Of a stretch of 64,000 nt of DNA, positions 1-11,150 are shown one piece after another. A model generated the notes under the pieces. The model was given only the letters and a program-made list of their open reading frames with translations. It searched no databases and had not been told where the DNA came from. The position numbers were made by a program, and so were the translations under genes. The stretch lies in the NCBI GenBank assembly GCA_947645195.1, contig CANSGD010000056.1:124001-188000 (forward strand), written 5' to 3'. This DNA is from Patellifolia procumbens (taxonomy: Eukaryota; Streptophyta; Magnoliopsida; Caryophyllales; Amaranthaceae). How positions within the stretch are numbered: the stretch's first letter is position 1; each line of letters begins with the position of its first letter.

Positions 1-1
1 T

Positions 2-709
2 TATGCTAAGTTTTTGAAGGAGATGATCATAAAAAAAAAAAGAGATTTTGGTGGGGTAGATAGAGTCGCACTCACTGAAGAGTGTAGTGCCATTTTGCAG
101 AATAAATCTCCACCTGAATTGAAAGATCCTGGTAGCTTTTCCATCCAATGTCATGTAGGTGCACTATTTATTGATAAAGCTTTATGTGATTTAGGTGCAT
201 CTGTGTCTGTCATGCCATTGTCTGTCTGTACTAAACTGAACATGGGGGCACTTAAGTGCACTCATATTACTTTGCAGATGGCTGACCGCTCTATAAAATA
301 CCCTCTAGGTGTTTTAGAAGACGTCCCTGTTAGGGTGGGAAAGTTTTACATCCCTGTGGATTTTGTTGTGTTGGATATGGAAGAGGATGCCCAAATTCCT
401 ATTTTATTGGGTAGACCATTTTTGTGCACTGCAGGTGCTGTTATTGATGTCAAGTCAGGGTCTCTGACTTTGAGTTTTGGTGATGATACTCTCACTTTTA
501 ACCTAACCAATGCTATGAAGTCTCCTATGCTTGAAGAGTCTTGTTGCAGGATTGATGTAGTAGACAAAGCTGTGATGTCTGCATTTCAGCATATACGTGA
601 TGCTGACCCATTGGAGGTAGCATTGACTGATGGTGATTCATTAGGCGTCGATGCTGAAGTCGATGCCTGCCTTGCTGATTTAGAGGGCTATAGAGCTGAA
701 CAGGAATAG
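2..709 (+). pseudogene. E1 retropepsin (protease) domain of gag-pol
   Basis: The frame is open from base 2 to a TAG at 707-709. It carries the aspartic-protease signature in the Athila form DLGASVSVMP (normally D-T/S-G-A) and the late motif ILGRPFL. The product would process the Gag-Pol polyprotein inside the virus-like particle. It is very similar to the protease half of TR-GAG1 (40807-41982) and TR-GAG2 (61456-63714). Its last ~60 residues (acidic, ending near RAEQE) are absent from the TR-GAG copies and are probably the linker towards RT. The N-terminal part is outside the window, so the true start cannot be seen. Confidence 0.9.
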
Positions 710-1942
710 GAAAATGTGGTACTTGAAAGTGCATACTCTAGTTCTACTCCTCAGGTAACTAAGGTGGAACTCAAACCACTACCCTCTCATTTGAAGTATG
801 CATTTTTAGATGATAAGGAAGAATGTCCTGTGATTGTCAGTACTAAACTCACAGATAGCAATTGAAAAGGTTGCTTACCGTGCTTCTCATGCACAAGAAG
901 GATATTGGGTATAGTATTGATGATTTGAAGGGCATTAGTCCTGATTTTTGTATGCATCGTATTAATTTTGAAGAGGATCACCGCCCTCGCATTCAACCTC
1001 AGAGACGTTTAAATCCTAATATGCAAGAGGTGGTGAAGAAAGAAATTATGAAACTGTTAGATGCAGGGATCATTTATCCCATTGCTGATTCGAAGTGGGT
1101 CAGTCCTGTGCAAGTGGTTCCTAAGAAGGGGGGACCACTGTTGTTGAAAATGAAAAAGGTGATTTAATTCCTACCAGGACTGTCACAGGGCGACATACGT
1201 GCATTGATTATCGTAGACTTAACAAAGCCACTCTGAAAGACCACTTCCCCCTTCCCTTTCTTGATCAGATGTTGGAAAGGCTAGCCAAACATAGATAGTT
1301 CTGTTATCTGGATGGATATTTTGGTTTTTTCCAAATCCCTATCCATCCAGGCGATCAGGAAAGAGACTATGTTTACATGTCCTTATGGCACCTTCGCATA
1401 TCGTAGGATGCCATTTGGATTGTGTAACGCTCCCGCTACTTTCCAACGCTGCATGATGGCCATATTCTCTATTTTATTGAAAATATCATGGAAGTGTTTA
1501 TGGATGATTTCAGTGTTTATGGTTCTGATTTTGATGTTTGCTTGCATAATTTGTCTAAAGTGCTTAAAAGATGTGTTGAGGCAAACCTTGTGCTTAATTG
1601 GGAAAAGTGTCACTTCATGGTGAATGAAGGTGTCGTTTTGGGTCACTTGATTTCTGAGCGTGGCATCCAAGTGGATAGAGCAAAGATTGAGGTGATCGAA
1701 AAACTTCCCCCTCCAATGAATGTCAAAGGAGAGAAGAGTTTCCTTGGTCACACGGGGTTTTATCGCAAGTTTATCAAAAAAAATTCAAAAGTTGCGAAAC
1801 CCCTCACTCAATTGTTGCTAAAGGGTGCCACGTTTGATTTTACTAATGATTGTTTGGAGTCTTTTAACAGGATAAAGACAGCATTGATCACTGCCCCTAT
1901 CATACAACCCCCTAATTGGAATCTCCCTTTTGAGATCATGTG
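710..1942 (+). pseudogene. E1 reverse transcriptase domain, broken
   Basis: The RT can be followed through at least three frames. An N-terminal part at 862-1167 includes KWVSPVQVVPKKGG. The next part, around 1150-1480, contains CIDYRRLNKAT and FGLCNAPATFQRCM. From 1488 the catalytic box is FMDD (1497-1508, the gypsy version of YxDD), followed by VLGHLIS and the thumb up to about 1940. An in-frame TGA at 1941-1943 ends the last open stretch. The catalytic aspartates remain, but the frameshifts near 1165 and 1300-1490 prevent a full RT. Confidence 0.9.
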
Positions 1943-2287
1943 AGATGCTAGTGACTATGAGATAGGTGCAGTACTTGGTCAGAGGAAGGATAAGCTACTC
2001 CATGTTATTCACTATGCAGCAAAACCTTGGATCCAGCCCAGTTTAACTATGCTACGACAGAGAAGGAATTGCTAGCCATAGTTTATGCATTGGACAAATT
2101 TCGATCCTATCTGATAGGTTCAAAGGTTATAGTATATACTGACCATGCTGCTTTGAAGTACTTGATGGCCAAGAAGGAGGCCAAGCCTAGACTCATTAGA
2201 TGTATTCTTTTGCTACAAGAGTTCGACCTCGAAATAAAGGATAAGAAGGGTGCTGAGAATGTGGTCGCTGACCACCTTCCAGGTTGA
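1943..2287 (+). pseudogene. E1 RNase H domain, broken
   Basis: The domain begins with DASDYEIGAVLGQ just after the stop at 1941, shifts frame near 2027, and continues as YATTEKELLAIVYALDKFRSY and VYTDHAALKYL to a TGA at 2285-2287. These are the standard Ty3/gypsy RNase H motifs that degrade the RNA strand during reverse transcription. It directly follows RT, as expected for gypsy pol order. One stop and one frameshift separate it from RT. Confidence 0.88.
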
Positions 2288-3664
2288 GGTTTGGATCATC
2301 TTCTGACCCTCCTATAGATGACTCTTTTCCTGATGATCATTTGTTTTATGTGTCGTCTAAATCTCCTTGGTATGCTGATTTTGCAAACTATTGTGTTAGC
2401 GGTTCCCATCCTCCCAATCTTACATATTAGCAACAAAAAAAGTTTTATCATGAGGCTAGAATGTAATTTTGGGAGGATCCTTTCCTATATAAGAAATGCT
2501 CCGACGAAATGTTCCGTCGTTACATTCCTGACTGAGAAATGGAAGGTGTTTTGCTACATTGTCATAGTATGCCCTCTAGTGGCCATCTAGGTTCCTAAGC
2601 AACTGGTTTTTGAGTCCTACATAATGGTTTCTATTGGCCTTCGATTTTCAAAGATGCCGCGCCTTTTGTTTATCTTGTGATGCTTGTCAGAGGACGGGTA
2701 ATATTTCAAAAAGTCAATAGATGCCACAGAGTGGGATTCTAGAGGTCGAACCTTTTGGTGTGTGGGGGATTGATTTTATGGGACCCTTTCCTACCTCTTG
2801 TGGGAATAGGCATATTCTAGTGGTTGTCGACTATGAGACCAAATGGGTAGAAGCTATAGCATCACCAACCAATGATTCTAAGGTTGTGATGAAGATGTTC
2901 AAGAAAATAATCTTTCCTCGTTTTGGTGTCCCCCGTGTTGTAATTAGTGATGGAGGTTCTCACTTTCATAAGAGCACCTTCAAGGCCCTATTGAAAAAAC
3001 ATGGAGTCACCCACAAGGTCGGTCTAGCCTACCACCCCCGGACTAGTGGTCAAGTAGAAGTGTCCAATAGGCAGATTAAGAGGATCCTTGAAAAGGTTGT
3101 CAGTAAGGCTAGAAAAGATTAGTCCTTGAAACTTGATGATACTCTTTGGGCGCTCCGCACTGCTTTTAAGACTCCTTTGGGTACCACAACCTATCGATTG
3201 GTTTATAGTAAAGCTTGCCATTTGCCAGTGGAAATGGAGTATCTTTCTGCGTGGGCGATCAAAGAGATTAACCTTGATTTGACAGCTGCAGGTGAAGCAA
3301 GACTTCTTTAACTCAATGAGTTGGATGAGCTCCGTTTGGATGCTTAAGAGAATCACAGGCTCTACAAAGAGCAAATGAAGAAGTTGCATGATAAAATGAT
3401 TGGCAAAAGAGAGTTTAAGGTTGGCGACAAGGTCCTATTGTTCAATTCAAGGTTGAGACTGTTTCCTGGAAAGCTCAAATCTCGATGGTCTAGACCATTC
3501 GAGATGACAGACATGAAGGCACATGGTGCCATCGAGGTTGTCAACCAAAAAGGAGAGAAGTTCAAAGCAAATGGACAGCGTCTGAAGTTGTACCATGAGG
3601 GTGCTTTTGTTGGTTGTGTGGAAGAGATTCATTTCGATCCCTCCCCACTTGATTCATCTAATTA
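2288..3664 (+). pseudogene. E1 integrase, broken; no chromodomain
   Basis: The zinc-finger part (about 2290-2720) is badly frame-shifted; traces such as LHCHSMPSSGHL and a Cys pair near 2670-2690 remain. The core is open from 2721 to 3122 and keeps the D,D,E triad: D in GIDFMGPFP, D in VISDGGSHF and E in TSGQVEVSN. A TAG at 3120 splits it from the C-terminal part, and later stops fall near 3309 and 3345. The last segment (3375-3665) has the usual GDKVLLFNSRL and KLKSRWSRPFE motifs and ends in a TAG with no chromodomain, which separates it from chromoviruses such as the Tekay element at 55.9-58.1 kb. Confidence 0.88.
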
Positions 3665-3669
3665 GAGAG

Positions 3670-3722
3670 GTAATATGGTCGTGCGGGACCTTCATAAACC
3701 AGCGCTTTGCGGGAGGCAACCC
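3670..3722 (+). other. Conserved post-coding block (copy in E1)
   Basis: A stretch of about 50 bases around GGTCGTGCGGGACCTT and AAACCAGCGCT lies just after the last coding stop. Near-identical blocks follow the last ORF of TR-GAG1 (41996-42048), NA3 (49788-49838, - strand), TR-GAG2 (61394-61446, - strand) and fragment A (24904-24960, - strand). The upstream coding region differs between these elements, so the block is conserved independently of it. Role unknown; an RNA signal is possible. Confidence 0.75.
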
Positions 3723-3889
3723 GTATTCCTTAGTTAGTTTTTCTGTTTCTTTGTTTCGTAGTTTGTACAATGTGAGAGAGCGTGAGGGTACTAATGTGCT
3801 CCTAGATTATGTGTTTTGATGTGCAGAAATACTCTTTGAGAAGACATTTGAGCCATACTTGCCCCAACTTGGCAAAAAGGCGAGCTACT

Positions 3890-4275
3890 TACTAAACAAT
3901 AGCTCGCCCGATGGCGTCGGACGACCATCGCCCGATCGGGTAGCTACAAAGAAATGAAAGAAGTAGAAAAGAAGGCCACCCGGTGGCATCGGGCAAGAGC
4001 TGCCCGACGGGATGCGCAACCCTAGCACCCGATGGAAATTCGGCTGCCTGATCGGCTGCCCGATCGGGTGAAGGCACAAACTCAGAAGACATGGAATACT
4101 TTCACCCGATGGCATCGAGCAGACATCGCCCTATCGAGTGCGCAACCCTCGCACCCGATGGAGAATAATGCACCCGAAGGATTGCCCGATCAGGCGGTTT
4201 TACAAATTTCAGATCTAAAAAACTTCGTCCACCAGATCGGATCGGGTTGTTGCAAGATCGGGCAGACGTTATTTT
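3890..4275 (+). promoter_or_regulatory. Internal cluster of CCCGATCGGG-type palindromes
   Basis: About a dozen copies of CCCGAT/ATCGGG half-sites are packed here, including full CCCGATCGGG palindromes at about 3932 and 4061 and 3-base-spaced forms such as CCCGATGGCGTCGG. The same dyads fill the U3 part of every related LTR in this window. This cluster instead sits between integrase and the env-position ORF. The open reading frames across it (for example 4032-4490) are by-products of the repeats. A promoter or enhancer role is inference. Confidence 0.6.
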
Positions 4276-4571
4276 TTCCGGAATTTAATCGTCTCTCACC
4301 CTCCCCTTTCTCCACATATTTCCTATCTCATCCTCTCCTCTCACTCTCTCTCCTCATCTTCAACCTCCATAAACCCTCACCACTCCAAACCTCCATTAAA
4401 ACTTCACATCTCCTCCTTCAATCTTCCTTCTTTTCCTTCTCCGTTTCTCCTTTCATCCTCCATTTCACCATTTTCCACTCACAAAAATAACCCTACCCTT
4501 CTCTTTTCTCTTCACCACTCACCCAAGCTCCACATTTGTGTTAGAAAGGGTTTAAAGGTCCAAAATAATCA
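4276..4571 (+). other. CT-rich leader-like stretch before the env-position ORF
   Basis: The strand is strongly pyrimidine-rich (runs of CTCTCC, TTCC, CACC) from about 4285 to 4540, like a plant 5' UTR. It ends at the ATG at 4572 that opens the env-position frame. No clear TATA box is visible. Together with the upstream palindrome cluster it looks like a promoter plus leader, but no transcript evidence is available. Confidence 0.4.
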
Positions 4572-6272
4572 ATGGCAAGCAAGTTCAGATGATTAATTCA
4601 AGGCGAAGGCTCAAGATATAGGAGGGAAGCTACTCCTCCGGCATCACCACGACAACCATCGGTCCCAAGAGATCCACAATACCCGGAAATCATTTTCATG
4701 AATGATTAGCACCGGAAGAAGTTTCTACGCTTTAAAAAGCGTGAGGTACTCCCTACCCGTTTCCTTGATGTGGAATTATTAGCTAAATTGGGTCTAACTG
4801 ATGATTTTAAAGAATTCAAGAAAATTTTGGGTATGAAAACCTTGTAGAATGTTCATGTTAGTACTTATGCTGCCTTGGTCTATGAATTCTTTAGCAGTTT
4901 TGGTCTTACTAAGCCTAGGGTCGGGCCAATTACACATGTTCATTACCGTCTTTTGAACCAAGAGCATATACTTACCCTTCGGGAATTTGTGGGGGTTCTT
5001 AGACTGCAAGTACGGGGGGACTACTACCCACCTGAGAATTTTAAAATGGCCCATATTTACTTCATGCTCACAGGGGACCCCAAGCCTTTTGACATTCAAA
5101 AATGTCATTGGGCAAACTTCCACCACCCCATCTTTAGCATCAGGATCAGGTTTATGGCCCAAACACTGTTAGGGAGTTATGAGGGTAACTTAGTCCAGGG
5201 GGATGAATTGATCACTATAGGTAGCTACATCGCTAAGGACGCTAGAGAATCCTTTCAATACAATTTAGCCACCATGTAGCTATCCAGTTCGAGCGTATCT
5301 CGAACTCGCTCGCTAAGCTTTGGGATGACGGGACTTGGACTCCTAGGCGGCTAGTAAATGGGGGGTTAATTACTTTGTTTGCCCGACAAATTGCCGATTT
5401 TGATGAAACCCAACGTAACCCAGTTTAGGGCCCTACCCTCATCGACCTTACCTATCTTTACACCCTCAAGGCCCTCCAACGCCTCCTTGACCAGAGATTT
5501 CAATGGAAGACTAAGTCTAAAAAGTCCATCACCCTGCCCGACCCTAGAGCCCGTTTTCGGCCCCGCCAGGAGAGCTACCTACTCCATATAGAAGGAGTTG
5601 ACCTCGTTGTCCCTGACCCCGAGCCCCCTCGTCGTTCATACCATAGGCGTCATACACCAATTTTTGACGAGGGCGCCTCAACTTATGCTCCTCCTCCACC
5701 TCCCCCTCCCCCTCCCCCGAACACTTTTGATTTTACAGGTATGATGTCGACCATAGGTCGAATGGAGGCGGGAATGGGATGGATTGAAGAGTTGGTCAAC
5801 GTGAATACCTCCACCCTTGCGAGCTATGGTACTCGCATTGACCAACTCTACACCCGTTTTGATGAGATGGGGAGACGAGTGGACACATTGGCAGAGGATC
5901 AGCACTTCGCCCTCTATCCTCTCTACGATGACTATTAGGAGTGGCATTGTTGAGTAGTCTGCTCAACACCCCTCGTGGTACCATTGGAACCCGAGCTATG
6001 GCCAGCCTGCTGGTACGACTGATAACATGGCAGAGGATGAGGAGGTGGAGACTGCACCTCGATAGTCCGACTCCTTAGGAGATTTTTGTCTAGGGACTAG
6101 TGGTTTAGGTGGCGGTTTTGATACGGGTGCTAGTGGTTTTGCTGGAGGTATGGGTGGTTTTTCGGGTGATCCAGCTGGTGGTGGTTATTCAGATGGTGGT
6201 GGTATGACTGGTGGTGGTATGTCTGATGGCGGCTTCTTTGGTGCCCTCACAGATGATGATATGGGTGGCTGA
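4572..6272 (+). pseudogene. E1 env-position ORF (Athila ORF-1 family-like), broken
   Basis: Starts at ATG 4572 (MASKFR, then TGA at 4590). The same frame carries further stops near 4709 and 4845 and runs to TAG 5277. The homologous reading then shifts by one base through WDDGTWTPRRLVNGG to a TAG at 5936, and shifts again into a Gly-rich tail ending at TGA 6270-6272. Parts in order: basic start, conserved core (YEFFSSFG, HYRLLNQEHILTLREF), Pro-rich stretch near 5690, a likely coiled coil (5741-5900), YPLYDDY, Gly/Met-rich tail. It resembles the ATHILA ORF-1 family. I see no signal peptide or membrane segment, so an envelope role is not supported. E2 has a homologous copy. Confidence 0.75.
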
Positions 6273-7845
6273 TGCCCTTGCTCTCTCCTCTCCCTCGTTG
6301 CAATGAGGATATTGCCTCGTTCAGCTTGGGGGAGGATCTCTCACTTTAGGTACTCCCTTTTCTGCTTTCTAGTGTAGTTTTACTGCTTTCTAGTGTAGTT
6401 TTTAAAGCTTTGATAGGATAGTTTACAGCTTTAAGAAAAATTGAAAAATTGAAAAAAAAATATGTTTGATCATGACTGGTTTGATTACCTCCCTGTGCCC
6501 CTTGTTGTGCTCTTATTGAAAATGATTTGACTTTGTTTTCTGGATAGCTGGGCATTTGTGATCTTGAGGCTATGATTTGATGTTTGACTACTTTGATTTC
6601 GAGCGATTTCTGATTATATTACACTACTTTGTGCTGCATGCATGAATTGGTTAGACAGTGAGGCCTCTTGTAAGCCTATTGGATTCATTTCATTATCCAG
6701 TCTATTTCTGTGTGTTAGTTCCTCTTTGGTGGATTGATATTGATTTTGACTTCGTACTTATTTGATATTCGATGACTTGTAGTATTTGTTGTGATAGAGG
6801 CGTTCTTTTGTCGGATTCTTGAGCCTCAGAGTGCATTTTCTGATATACTTTTACCCCCTTAGCCCCGCTGAGCCTAATAATCTGTTTTGTGTTACTAAAT
6901 CCTCATTATAAGCCCATGACCTTTATATATCGATACTATGCCCAAGCCTAACTTGGGGGAGCATTTGTTGGGTTGAGTTTGAAATTGATTTCATGGTTTG
7001 GTTTGGACTTGGGGAATTAAAAGTGTTTTTTAATGAGGTTTGAGTATGAGAAAAAGAAAAGAAAAATCAAAGTTAGAGTTGCGTGAATGTTTGGTTCGAA
7101 AAATGAAAGAAAAGGAAATAAAAGTTCAAAAGAATTCAAAGTTCCTTCATTCACGTATGTTTCTAAAGAAAAAAAAAATTGCTACGTTGCTTGAAAGTTG
7201 CGTTTATTGTGAGCTTACATTGATTCATAAGGGTTGGGAAGTGTTTGTGGTTATATGGTATTGATTGGGAGTTGTTTAGGCCTCCTTCGGCCTTGTTTGA
7301 AGTGATCTTTGCTCCCCCATCCTTGGTTTTTCCACCACATTTCCTAAAAACATCCCCTACCTCTTACCTAAGCCCCATTACAACCCTATAAAGTCCTCTT
7401 AAGCTTGTGTTTACATTGTTAATTGGATTGATTTTTGAGTCAGTTTGTCAAAATTGAAGAGTATGTCTGCCAATTGAGTCGACTTGGCTAGGATGAGCGT
7501 CATTTTACCTTCTTAAACACATGAGAGTATGAGTGGGAAGGGCATTTATGATCGGGTTGGTGAGTGTTCGGGCACATTCTTTGCCTGCCAGAAAATTGAG
7601 AGGAGTGACACCTTTTTGTGAGCACCTTTTCAGGATTTGTATTCCTTATAGATGCTTGAATTTGATGAATTGCTTGGATGATTGGTAGTTGGATGAATTT
7701 GATTAGCCGAACTTAAATTTTACATGCTTGAACGATTCTTAGTCTTGAAAATGTTTTTGAGCTTTGATTTTTCTTATCTATGGGGTGAGGGAATCTATTC
7801 CATGATCATGTTCTATTTGCTTGAGGACAAGAAAAGGTCTAGCTT
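6273..7845 (+). other. E1 3' noncoding region with repeated PPT-like motifs
   Basis: No convincing gene. The stretch matches, in order, the 3' noncoding parts of TR-GAG1 (42049-43650) and, inverted, NA3, TR-GAG2 and E2. AGCTTGGGGGAG-like motifs occur near 6327 and 6948 before the true tract at 7846. The open frames at 7040 and 7724 are not conserved as proteins in the other copies. Confidence 0.7.
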
Positions 7846-7852
7846 GGGGGAA
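7846..7852 (+). promoter_or_regulatory. E1 polypurine tract
   Basis: GGGGGAA lies 2 bases before the LTR start TGATAT. In LTR retrotransposons this purine run primes plus-strand DNA synthesis. It is preceded by AGCTT, as in the sister elements. Confidence 0.8.
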
Positions 7853-7854
7853 TT

Positions 7855-9411
7855 TGATATAATGATTTCTTATAGATTTTTTCCCTTCATTTACAAGCTA
7901 AATTGTGCGGTATTGACGCTCTTAGGAGCCATTCATGCCAACTATTTCGATATAGTTGTGGTTTGTCTGTGTTATAACGTTTTGCAGGTTTTAGGGAAAA
8001 CTTCCTGTTTACTTGGCATTTGGATCACCATACTATAGCGGAAGGTTATGAGGCATATAGGCGGTCTCGAGATGGTATTTGAGCCCTTGGAAGAAGAGTT
8101 TGGTGAAGATACTTGCCGTTTGCGGCCAAGTATAAAGCCATCCAGAGAAAGGCTCTGCCCGATCGGGTCTGGCAACCACCGCCCGATCGGGTTCGATCTT
8201 CTACAACCAAAAGCTCAGATTTCCCGCCCAATCGGGCAGCCTTGCCCGATCACATCGGGCGAGCCTACACTTGGAGCTTTTGATGGTTTTTGGATTGCGG
8301 GAGTGCAAGCTTCGCCCGATGGCATCGGGCAGCCTTGCCCGATCGGGTGCAGATGTTGCGGCCCCGATCGGGTGATCATCGCCCGATCTCATCGGGTGCA
8401 TACACTTTTGCTGCTGCTGAATTATTGTTCCCAGGCCCGATCGGGCGGCCCTGTGCCCGATTGGGTGGAAAACACGGAGGACGCGATTTTGCGTCTTTTC
8501 CATTCTATCTTATTGTTTTCTTAGAAGACTATCAACACTTTTTAGGTTATTTTAACATGTATCTTTCATTATCTTAAACAATTAGAGAGCTCTTAAAGTT
8601 AGTTTTCATTAGTTTCCATTGTAGAGGAGATCGAACCTTGATTCAATTCAATTAAAGTTATTGCTTTTTGTCAAATTGGTAATCTTCTTTCTTGTTGCTT
8701 TGTTATTATTCCTTAATTGTTCTAGTTTAATCGTTGTTTATTCGATTAGTTCATGATGCAATTGTTAGGGTTTCCAATTAGTCTTGTTATTGTCAATTCG
8801 ATCATGTCTGAGTAGTTCTCTTTCTAGGGTGTTAGATAGGGAAGCCATGTTTATACCATGATTGTTGTTTAGATTCCTATCGATTTCTAGGGTTTGATTA
8901 GAGTGATTGTGATGTGGTTTGTTCTTGATTAGTGATTAATGTTAGTGGCCAATTTCATTGATTACTTGTGGTTAATAGTTGTTTGCACAGATCCGTCTTA
9001 CGATTAGAGGCCTAGGACACATCAGTAGTTCTGATTACGTTAGTGAGCAAGCGGCGTATGTTGAACTATGAGCGTTGAGACTTAACCATAGCTCAGCACA
9101 TGCTCTAATACCTCGACTCTTGACTTAGGTTTTGATAGTGGTTAACCCTATTTGATTGGTATAAGCATGGTGGACCGAACTAATACCCTAGACTTTTATT
9201 CCATAGTTAAATCCTTAGTTTAATTCTCGTCTTCTTTAGTTTAATTATTAGTTCGGTTAATCTTCTCTGATTTCATCTGAAGTAGTTAGTTGGTTGAATA
9301 TTAATATAGAAACTCTGTCTCCCTGCGGATTCGACCCTGCTTCCATTGACTACCATTGTTAGAGGACTGTAGGAATTATCTTTGAATAGGTGATACGACT
9401 TTAGCCTATCA
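7855..9411 (+). repeat. E1 3' LTR
   Basis: Begins TGATATAATG directly after the polypurine tract and ends GCCTATCA, so it has TG...CA ends. It aligns along its length with the LTRs at 37823 and 43660. It holds a palindrome cluster at about 8156-8465 with five exact CCCGATCGGG copies and several 3-base-spaced versions. The TATA region corresponding to 38552 in TR-GAG1 is not clearly kept here. Confidence 0.9.
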
Positions 9412-10079
9412 CTTACCTAATTTGAAAATCATGAACTGCATATGGGACTAACCTGGGACTTAAGGCCTCTGTCTTGCCCGTATGCAGAATGCCTTGAGTT
9501 GTCTAACAATATGCTTGATACAGGCTATCTATAAGATTGAGACAACAGAGCTTATACCAAATTTATATACACCTTCAAACACAACCTTTTTATGTCTGAA
9601 GTTGTGAATCTTAATCCTCAGATTTACCTTAAGGTGTGAGGATCATTTGACAAGATTTTTCGTTCTAACCTTGATATATAATTTTGGTTAATTCTAGGAG
9701 GCATTGTTCTTTTAAATATTGGTGCCAAAGGACTAATTTACCACGGTTGGTTGGAAAGTTGAATGTTTAAGATGTGCTTTCTTTTAGTGAAGATGTGTTT
9801 CCTACTAAACTAACCTCTTGGAAGAAAATGAAGTGATAGTGACTAGAGCTCTTTCGTAGGTGTATCCCTTTTTTGTTAGAGTATCTTTTCATGTATAATC
9901 ATAGCTAAATAGTTGTTGGCCTATTGTAAAATTTGGAAAACAATTTGAGTTATATTATCGTAAATATAAGCATTAAATTTTGTTGTTTTCGTACTCTAAT
10001 TTTGTGCTTGGGTATATATTAGTTAAATGCTTCAGTATACAAATGTATCGGTACCCCAATTTTGTGCTTGGGAGCACCA
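9412..10079. other. No gene recognised
   Basis: AT-rich sequence with no open frame of note. It lies between the end of the E1 LTR and a CACTA 3' end, so it may be the interior of that CACTA element into which E1 inserted. I cannot show this because the other CACTA end is not in the window. Confidence 0.4.
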
Positions 10080-10376
10080 AGAGGTTTGGTGTGGGGGTTA
10101 GCATCCGTAAGAATGTTTTTATAAAAAAAAATGCACATTTAGTGTCGGCCTCGCCATAAGCACACAGCTAATGGTGGTATTACAAGTCTAATATCATCAT
10201 TAGTTGCTTGTTGTTGCGAGCTACATGTTATGGCCCGCAGCTAATGCTTAACAGTTGTTGTGTACATGTACGCAGCTACTGTTTTTGACATTAGCCACAC
10301 CTTTAATAGCTACGCATCCTAATACGCACTACTGATGGTTTGAGGCCCACACCAACAAGCTATTTTTCCACTAGTG
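10080..10376 (+). mobile_element. CACTA (En/Spm) element 3' end
   Basis: Ends in TTTTTCCACTAGTG, the inverted form of CACTAGTGGAAAAA that opens the CACTA element at 28743. Copies of GCCCGCAGCTAATG-like subterminal repeats lie just inside, as in the other element's 3' end (34640-34883). Similarity to that end starts near 10080. The 5' end is not visible, and no transposase is seen. Confidence 0.7.
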
Positions 10377-10708
10377 TGGGGGTGTACATTTCGTACAACC
10401 AAGCATCTAGTAGATCTCTACCAGACTTCTAGAAAGAATAAAAGAAAAGATGCAAATTAAAAGCAATTTTGTGAAAGAGGCAAATACCTCTTTGCCTAGC
10501 CTTGATGTCTCCGATTTTTTATGAATGGGGCTGAAACCGAAAATGACTTTATTTTAGGGGGAAAGTAACAATGTTTAGTTGTGAAAGTATTTATATTCTG
10601 TTAATTAGGTACTTCTTTACTGTTTGCTTTGTTTAAGTATTGCACTACTCACTTATTACCAATGAAATATGCATTTTCTTATTAAACTTGTTTCTTATTA
10701 TGAACATA

Positions 10709-11150
10709 TGGATCTACCTAAAAATGGATTTGGATACCAATGCCTCCTGGATAGTGGAACAACGTATACCATATTGAAAAATAAAGAGTATTTTTTAAAA
10801 CTAACAATATTTCAAGGTGATGCCAACACCATATCCTAGACAAGAAAACTAATTGAAGGATCTGGAAAAGCTTGTATAGTGCTCCCAAAAGGGACAAAAT
10901 TAACTGTTGATGATGCACTATACTCGAGTAAATAAATCTCGAAGAAACCTTAAAAGCTTTCCAGATGTGCGTAAAAATGGTTATCATTTGGAGACTAATG
11001 AATAATAAAAATGGAGTATTTATGTCTCATAGCAAATAGAAATGGCAAGAAATATATCTTTGAGAAATTGCCAGCATATTCTTCACGACTATACAATGTT
11101 GGTATAAGTTCGTTTAAAATAAACATGAGATCTAAATAGAGGTTAGATAA
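10709..11150 (+). pseudogene. Ty1/copia relic: protease region
   Basis: A frame near 10715-10840 gives YQCLLDSGTTYTILKN, the copia-type protease signature LDSG(A/T)T. It then decays through several stops, with a trace at 10860-10935 (LPKGTKLTVDDALYSS) typical of the region after copia protease. No upstream gag or LTR was identified. The relic continues into the integrase piece. Confidence 0.7.

Larger units (their letters stand above)
1..9411 (+). mobile_element. E1: Athila-like Ty3/gypsy LTR retrotransposon, cut by the window edge
   Basis: Order read from the sequence: protease, RT, RNase H, integrase, conserved post-pol block, palindrome cluster, env-position ORF, long 3' noncoding region, polypurine tract, 3' LTR. 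The integrase has no chromodomain, and an Athila-type ORF follows it; both fit the Athila lineage. The 5' LTR, PBS and gag lie left of the window. The coding parts hold several stops and frameshifts, so this copy is dead. The 5 bases after the LTR (9412-9416, CTTAC) should recur at its unseen 5' end. Confidence 0.9.
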
